Positions 60,285 through 64,000 of a DNA stretch of 64,000 nucleotides are shown here, one piece after another; position 1 is the stretch's first letter, and each line of letters opens with the position of its first letter. The notes beneath the pieces were generated by a model that saw only the letters and a list, made by a program, of their open reading frames with translations, searched no databases and was not told the origin of the DNA. A program made the position numbers and the translations under genes. Origin of the DNA: Neorhizobium huautlense (GTDB lineage Bacteria; Pseudomonadota; Alphaproteobacteria; Rhizobiales; Rhizobiaceae); NCBI RefSeq assembly GCF_002968575.1, contig NZ_PVBM01000010.1, positions 62,001 through 126,000 on the forward strand, given 5' to 3'.

Positions 60285-61817
60285 ATGGGCCGGCTTTCGG
60301 TTTCAGCGCTGTTTCGGTTACCGCGACCGCGTAATGACGAGGACCTAGCACTGCCTTTACGACCTTATTTTAGCAGAACAATCGATAAAGTCGCGGCAGA
60401 TTTCCTTGCAATGAAGGATATCGACGATCTCGCCCGGGTTCTGGAGGTACCCAAAGGCAATCTGGTATACATCGCTTATACCCGCGGACTTTCTGCGCAA
60501 TATAAGACCTTCGAAATTAGGAAAAAAAGTGGGGGAACCCGTATCATCCATATGCCGAAAGGCGGCTTGCGGGTCCTGCAGCAGAAGTTAAAGAAGATAT
60601 TCGATTTCCTTGATCGAAAGCCTAAATGCTCTCATGCATATCACAAAGGAAAGTCCTTTCTAACTAATGCGGTAGAGCATAAGAAGAAAAGATTTGTATT
60701 TAATATGGATCTTGAGGAATTCTTTCCCTCAATACACTTTGGGAGGGTTCAGGGTGTGTTACGAGCGGCCTATAAAATGCCGCCTTCTGTTGCAACATTC
60801 ATAGCTCATCTATGTTGCTATAACGGGTCTATTCCTCAGGGAGCGCCAACATCACCGAGCATATCAAATCTCGTAAGCAACAATCTAGATAAGAAAATTT
60901 TGGCTTTAGCTATCAAGCATCATGTGAGCTATACACGCTACGCCGACGACATCACGTTCTCCTACCGATACAGAAACTTTCCGCCTGCGATCGGCCACTT
61001 CGCAGCCACCGGTCAGTTGTTTGGTCCTGCAGCAGTTGGAGCAACGCTTGAGCAGCTCATTAAGGATCAAGGCTTCCAAGTAAACCACAAAAAAACGAGG
61101 TTGCAATACAATCACTACCAACAGTCCGTCACAGGCGTCATTGTAAATCAGTTTCCCAATGTACGGCGACGGAAGGTTTTAGAGGTCAGAAAGCTCATAT
61201 ACCTATGGCGGACATTCGGATTAGAGAAAGCTGAGACCTTCCGCTTTGAGAAGGCAGAAGGAGGAGATTACTTTAGAGCTGTGCTATTCGGAAACCTAGC
61301 GTATCTCAAAGGTGTGCGAGGAGAGAACGATAAAATTGTCCGCTCGTTTTGCCGAGATATCTTGAGGATTACTACGAAAGTACCAAATTGGGTTCGCGTT
61401 GCTGCGGAGGAGTTTCAAGTGAAAGATGTGTTCTTGAGCCATGCAAGTGAAGACAAAGTCGCGGTCGCAAAGCCTTTATTTGATGCTTGTCAAGCCGTGG
61501 GCATAAGCGTGTTCTACGATGCTGAAGACATTAAGTGGGGAGACTCAGTAATTGAAAAAATAAATCATGGCCTCGGGGAAGCTAAGATTATAGTTCCTGT
61601 GATATCGGAAACATTTCTTGAGAAGAAGTGGCCGGTTAGGGAGCTTAATGTGGCTTTATCTAGATTTATGAAAGATAAAGCTCGGATTTTGCCGATAATT
61701 TACAACATAGATCATTTAGATGACTATCCTCTTTTGAGTGATTTCCATTACAAGAAGTGGGAAGATAATCCAGCGGAGTTGGTAGCGCTACTCAAGGAGC
61801 GACTGAATAGCATTTAG
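60285..61817 (+). CDS. Retron-type reverse transcriptase fused to a C-terminal TIR domain
   Basis: The 510-residue protein has two parts. Residues 43-375 are a retron RT: FEIRKKSGGTRIIHMPK (RT1), NAVEH at 128-132 (the retron NAxxH motif), NMDLEEFFPSI (140-150, D142), PQGAPTSPSISNL (184-196), the active site YTRYADDITFS (YADD 219-222), NHKKTRLQ (267-274) and VTG (282-284), the second retron hallmark. Residues 381-470 are a TIR domain: VFLSHASEDK (382-391), VFYDAEDIKWGDS, and SETFLEKKWPVREL with likely catalytic E453, predicting NAD-degrading activity. Start ATG 60285 gives a 42-residue N-terminal extension; ATG 60411 is an alternative. Codon use is AT-richer than the neighbours. Retrons defend against phage; here sensor and effector are one chain. 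Confidence 0.92.
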   Translation: MGRLSVSALFRLPRPRNDEDLALPLRPYFSRTIDKVAADFLAMKDIDDLARVLEVPKGNLVYIAYTRGLSAQYKTFEIRKKSGGTRIIHMPKGGLRVLQQKLKKIFDFLDRKPKCSHAYHKGKSFLTNAVEHKKKRFVFNMDLEEFFPSIHFGRVQGVLRAAYKMPPSVATFIAHLCCYNGSIPQGAPTSPSISNLVSNNLDKKILALAIKHHVSYTRYADDITFSYRYRNFPPAIGHFAATGQLFGPAAVGATLEQLIKDQGFQVNHKKTRLQYNHYQQSVTGVIVNQFPNVRRRKVLEVRKLIYLWRTFGLEKAETFRFEKAEGGDYFRAVLFGNLAYLKGVRGENDKIVRSFCRDILRITTKVPNWVRVAAEEFQVKDVFLSHASEDKVAVAKPLFDACQAVGISVFYDAEDIKWGDSVIEKINHGLGEAKIIVPVISETFLEKKWPVRELNVALSRFMKDKARILPIIYNIDHLDDYPLLSDFHYKKWEDNPAELVALLKERLNSI

Positions 61818-61957
61818 AAATGCTCCTTAACCTATATGGCCCCATTCCCACTATCTATGATAAACCTAACGATCAAAAAAATGAATAATCCGGTTGTCAT
61901 AGGCGGTTCGGCGGATGCCTGAGCCGGTTCTTCTGCTGGCATTGTAAAGCCTTTTGT

Positions 61958-62189
61958 TTAAAGCATCGCAGCCACAGCGGCCACAGTATTTGCCGGGCGC
62001 GGCAGTTTTTCCGCTAGCCGATCCAGGCGGGCGGCCGTCTCGTCCGGAATGTGGTGATCGACAACGTGATCTCCGAGCAGGTGCAGCGTATCGATGAAAG
62101 GTTCGAGTGAGGGGCGGAAGCGATTCCAGTGTTTTAGCTGTCGCCAGGGGCTGGAAATCGCAGGCGAGGGGATCAGGATCGACCATGAA
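61958..62189 (-). pseudogene. Possible remnant of a gene 3' end
   Basis: On the minus strand a frame without a start codon reads HWNRFRPSLEPFIDTLHLLG, GDHVVDHHIPDETAARLDRL, then AEKLPRPANTVAAVAAML before a TAA at 61958-61960. Its balanced composition and GC-rich third positions look like real coding sequence, unlike the other frames. Nothing upstream extends it to a start. It may be the leftover of a gene interrupted when the retron inserted. The family is not recognised. Confidence 0.3.
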
Positions 62190-62207
62190 GGGCTTACCCC
62201 CTCACCA

Positions 62208-62271
62208 ACAAAATCTATGACTTAGCTGCGCTAAGATCGTGATTTTGTCACCTCTCCCACCAGGGGAGAGG
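62208..62271. repeat. Nested palindromic repeat at the uvrB 3' end
   Basis: ACAAAATC (62208-62215) pairs with GATTTTGT (62241-62248), enclosing CTTAGC/GCTAAG (62221-62226 with 62230-62235). A further hairpin CCTCTCCC/GGGAGAGG (62251-62258 with 62264-62271) follows. The unit could act as terminator for uvrB (minus strand) and has the look of a dispersed rhizobial element. Confidence 0.7.
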
Positions 62272-62289
62272 TATAGCGTCGCATATGCC

Positions 62290-64000
62290 TCACCGACCCG
62301 GCCGTCCCGTCTTGCCCTTGGTGCGGCTCTTGCGCTTCTGCTCGCCGGGATCTTCGTAGGAACCTGCGCCGATTTTTCCTCTGACAAGCGGGCGCACGCC
62401 GTCGTCACGCTCGGGCTGGCCCTCCAGAAGTGGCGAGAAGCGCTTGCCGGGTTCGGTTTGCGGTTTTTCAGGTGCCTTGCCTTCTTCCGATCCCTGTCGC
62501 GCCTCCGGCGCTCCACGCCTCTTGTCGACCGGTTTTTCCGTCCGCCCGACGGTCATTTCGTCGAGCGTATTTTTCCGGAAGAGCGATGCTTTCGCGGGTT
62601 CGGCGATGTCGCGGCCCATGTCGTCCAAAGAGGGTTTGGCGAAGAGGCTGCCACGAGTCGATCTCCCCCCTTGTGGGGGAGATGCCCCGGCAGGGGCAGA
62701 GGGGGGTATGTCGGAGGTCGGAGCAAGATCGCCCCCCTCTGGGCTGCCGCCCATCTCCCCCACAAGGGGGGAGATTGACCCGGAGCGGCCTCTCGCTCCG
62801 CCCTTGCCGCCTTCCTGGCTGCGGGCTTCGTCTCTGGCAATTGGATCGTCCATGACCGAAAGTTCCGCCGCCTTGAGGCGTTTGATCTCGTCGCGCAGGC
62901 GCGCGGCCTTTTCGAAGTCGAGGTCGGCGGCGGCGTTGCGCATGTCCTTTTCGAGCGCGTTGAGATGCGCCTGCAGATTGTTGCCGACCAAGTGGCCGCC
63001 ATCGGCAAAGCCCTTGCCGGAGACGCCGGAAATGTCGGCGCGCACATGGTCGCGTTCGTAGACGGAATCGAGGATGTCGGAAATCCTCGCCTTCACCGAT
63101 TCCGGCGTGATGCCGTGTTCCTCGTTATAGGCCATCTGCTTTTCGCGGCGGCGGGCGGTCTCGTCCATCGCCCGCTGCATCGAGCCGGTGACCTTGTCGG
63201 CATAGAGGATGACCTTGCCGTCGACGTTTCGCGCGGCGCGGCCGATGGTCTGGATCAGCGAGGTTTCGGAGCGGAGGAACCCTTCCTTGTCGGCGTCGAG
63301 AATGGCGACGAAGCCGCATTCGGGAATGTCGAGGCCCTCGCGCAGCAGGTTGATACCGACAAGCACGTCGAAGGCGCCGAGGCGGAGATCCCGGATGATC
63401 TCGATGCGCTCCAGCGTGTCGATGTCGGAATGCATGTAGCGGACGCGCACGCCCTGTTCATGCAGGTATTCGGTCAGGTCTTCCGCCATGCGCTTAGTGA
63501 GCACGGTGCAGAGCGTGCGATAGCCCTTGGCTGATGTCTCGCGGATCTCGCCGAGCACGTCGTCCACCTGGCTGCGGGCCGGGCGGACCTCGACGGGCGG
63601 ATCGATGAGGCCGGTCGGGCGGATCACCTGTTCGGCGAAGACGCCGCCGGCCTGCTCCATTTCCCAGCCGCCGGGGGTGGCGGAGACGGCGATGGTCGGC
63701 GGGCGCATCGCGTCCCATTCCTCGAAGCGCAGCGGCCGGTTGTCCATGCAAGACGGCAGGCGGAAACCGTATTCGGCAAGCGTCGCCTTGCGGCGGAAGT
63801 CGCCGCGATACATGCCGCCGATCTGCGGGATGGTGACGTGGCTTTCGTCGATGAAGATCAGCGCGTTGTCCGGGATGTATTCGAACAGGGTCGGCGGCGG
63901 CTCGCCGGGGCGGCGGCCGGTGAGATAGCGCGAATAGTTCTCGATGCCGGCGCAGGAGCCGGTCGCCTCCATCATCTCGACATCGTAGCGGGTGCGCTGT
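62290..64000 (-). CDS. uvrB: UvrABC system protein B (partial, 5' end beyond the window)
   Basis: UvrB is the damage-verifying helicase of nucleotide excision repair. The visible part starts at [24 protein letters not shown] sequence (first bases at 64000) and covers the C-terminal helicase half: [34 protein letters not shown] (motif V), [13 protein letters not shown] (motif VI), and the UVR domain [20 protein letters not shown] that binds UvrC. After that comes a long charged tail of about 190 residues, usual in rhizobia, which here includes a 38-residue stretch encoded by a palindromic repeat. The N-terminal half lies beyond the right edge. Confidence 0.96.
   Translation of the reverse strand, partial: QRTRYDVEMMEATGSCAGIENYSRYLTGRRPGEPPPTLFEYIPDNALIFIDESHVTIPQIGGMYRGDFRRKATLAEYGFRLPSCMDNRPLRFEEWDAMRPPTIAVSATPGGWEMEQAGGVFAEQVIRPTGLIDPPVEVRPARSQVDDVLGEIRETSAKGYRTLCTVLTKRMAEDLTEYLHEQGVRVRYMHSDIDTLERIEIIRDLRLGAFDVLVGINLLREGLDIPECGFVAILDADKEGFLRSETSLIQTIGRAARNVDGKVILYADKVTGSMQRAMDETARRREKQMAYNEEHGITPESVKARISDILDSVYERDHVRADISGVSGKGFADGGHLVGNNLQAHLNALEKDMRNAAADLDFEKAARLRDEIKRLKAAELSVMDDPIARDEARSQEGGKGGARGRSGSISPLVGEMGGSPEGGDLAPTSDIPPSAPAGASPPQGGRSTRGSLFAKPSLDDMGRDIAEPAKASLFRKNTLDEMTVGRTEKPVDKRRGAPEARQGSEEGKAPEKPQTEPGKRFSPLLEGQPERDDGVRPLVRGKIGAGSYEDPGEQKRKSRTKGKTGRPGR
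62661..62775 (-). repeat. Palindromic repeat element inserted in frame in uvrB
   Basis: Perfect 24-base arms at 62661-62684 and 62752-62775 are reverse complements (core CCCCCCTTGTGGGGG), with a second inner stem CAGAGGGGGG/CCCCCCTCTG. The element lies inside the uvrB reading frame and codes for [15 protein letters not shown] and a Pro-rich part up to GASPPQGG in the C-terminal tail. Such units normally lie between genes in rhizobia. Confidence 0.85.

Larger units (their letters stand above)
61818..62289. other. Intergenic region between the retron gene and uvrB
   Basis: This 472-base gap begins with AT-rich sequence of the retron insert (to about 61900), then returns to higher GC with a possible gene remnant on the minus strand (61958-62189) and ends with repeat hairpins (62208-62271) next to the uvrB stop. 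The 106-residue frame at 61866-62186 is not convincing. Confidence 0.6.

Noticed and set aside
60285..61817. Group II intron maturase or diversity-generating retroelement RT
   Set aside because: There is no maturase/X or HNH domain, no intron domain V/VI structure seen, and no variable/template repeat or target gene nearby; the NAxxH and VTG motifs point to a retron.
61866..62186. 106-codon minus-strand frame between the retron gene and uvrB
   Set aside because: Arg/Ser/Pro-rich with no domain pattern; another minus-strand frame in the same place looks more like genuine coding sequence.
58000..62300. CRISPR array, suspected from the repeated GTCATCC/CTCGGG units
   Set aside because: The units are inverted and irregularly spaced, differ in sequence, and have no uniform spacers or cas genes; they are dispersed palindromic elements.
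62239..62778. 179-codon plus-strand frame opposite uvrB
   Set aside because: It is the antisense of the uvrB tail and of the repeat element inside it.

Overview
The window is a chromosomal segment of an alphaproteobacterium of the Rhizobiales, most likely a member of the Rhizobiaceae (Rhizobium/Agrobacterium/Sinorhizobium relatives). The evidence is the gene order (EipB-rpsB-tsf-pyrH-frr-uppS-cdsA-rseP-bamA-lpxD-fabZ-lpxA-lpxI-lpxB-gltA; pdhABC-hydrolase-lpd-lipA; dusB-ntrB-ntrC-ntrY-ntrX-trkA-dat-hfq-hflX), the lipoylated E1 beta subunit, the GTTC-N7-GTTC LexA operator, high GC coding, and rhizobial-style intergenic palindromes. No rRNA, tRNA or CRISPR array was found.

Layout: 1-3009 holds a minus-strand group (HIT hydrolase, FemAB-like acetyltransferase, GDPD phosphodiesterase, RidA). 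3119-17468 is a long plus-strand run for the cell envelope and translation: EipB, ribosomal protein S2, EF-Ts, UMP kinase, recycling factor, undecaprenyl-PP synthase, CdsA, RseP, BamA and the lipid A enzymes, with LpxI in place of LpxH. It ends in a strong hairpin shared with the convergent citrate synthase gene. 19073-24232 holds ComEC, LexA (with SOS box), a VOC protein and KdsA. 24241-26076 is a chemoreceptor. 26398-35717 holds enolase, an FtsB-like protein, the pyruvate dehydrogenase operon with an embedded SGNH hydrolase, and lipoyl synthase. 36089-38858 holds a small P-loop kinase, a COQ10-like protein, CinA and IspDF. 39012-50538 is the nitrogen regulation block followed by trkA, a D-amino-acid transaminase, hfq and hflX. 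50620-52942 holds a secreted Gly-rich protein, MazG and a deaminase. 52943-58061 is a sulfite reduction operon (cysG-DUF2849-cysI-DUF934) followed by ferredoxin-NADP reductase.

The right end (58062-64000) is different. It has long non-coding stretches filled with palindromic repeats, a Cys-rich hypothetical protein, a DUF3828 protein, and then an AT-richer insert holding the most notable gene of the window: a 510-residue retron-type reverse transcriptase fused to a C-terminal TIR domain (60285-61817). It keeps the retron hallmarks NAxxH and VTG, the YADD active site, and a TIR glutamate in a WPxxEL context. About 175 bases directly upstream hold several hairpins and a long-range complementary pair, a plausible msr-msd RNA. 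This looks like an anti-phage retron in which sensor/RT and toxic NADase-type effector are one polypeptide. The last gene, uvrB (cut by the window edge), carries a perfect 24-bp inverted-repeat element inserted in frame in its C-terminal tail.

Other points of interest: NtrX lacks the GAFTGA loop needed for sigma-54 contact whereas the neighbouring NtrC has it; dxr and skp are absent from the rpsB-lpxB cluster; a hairpin lies between rpsB and tsf; and a possible eroded gene fragment lies between the retron and uvrB.
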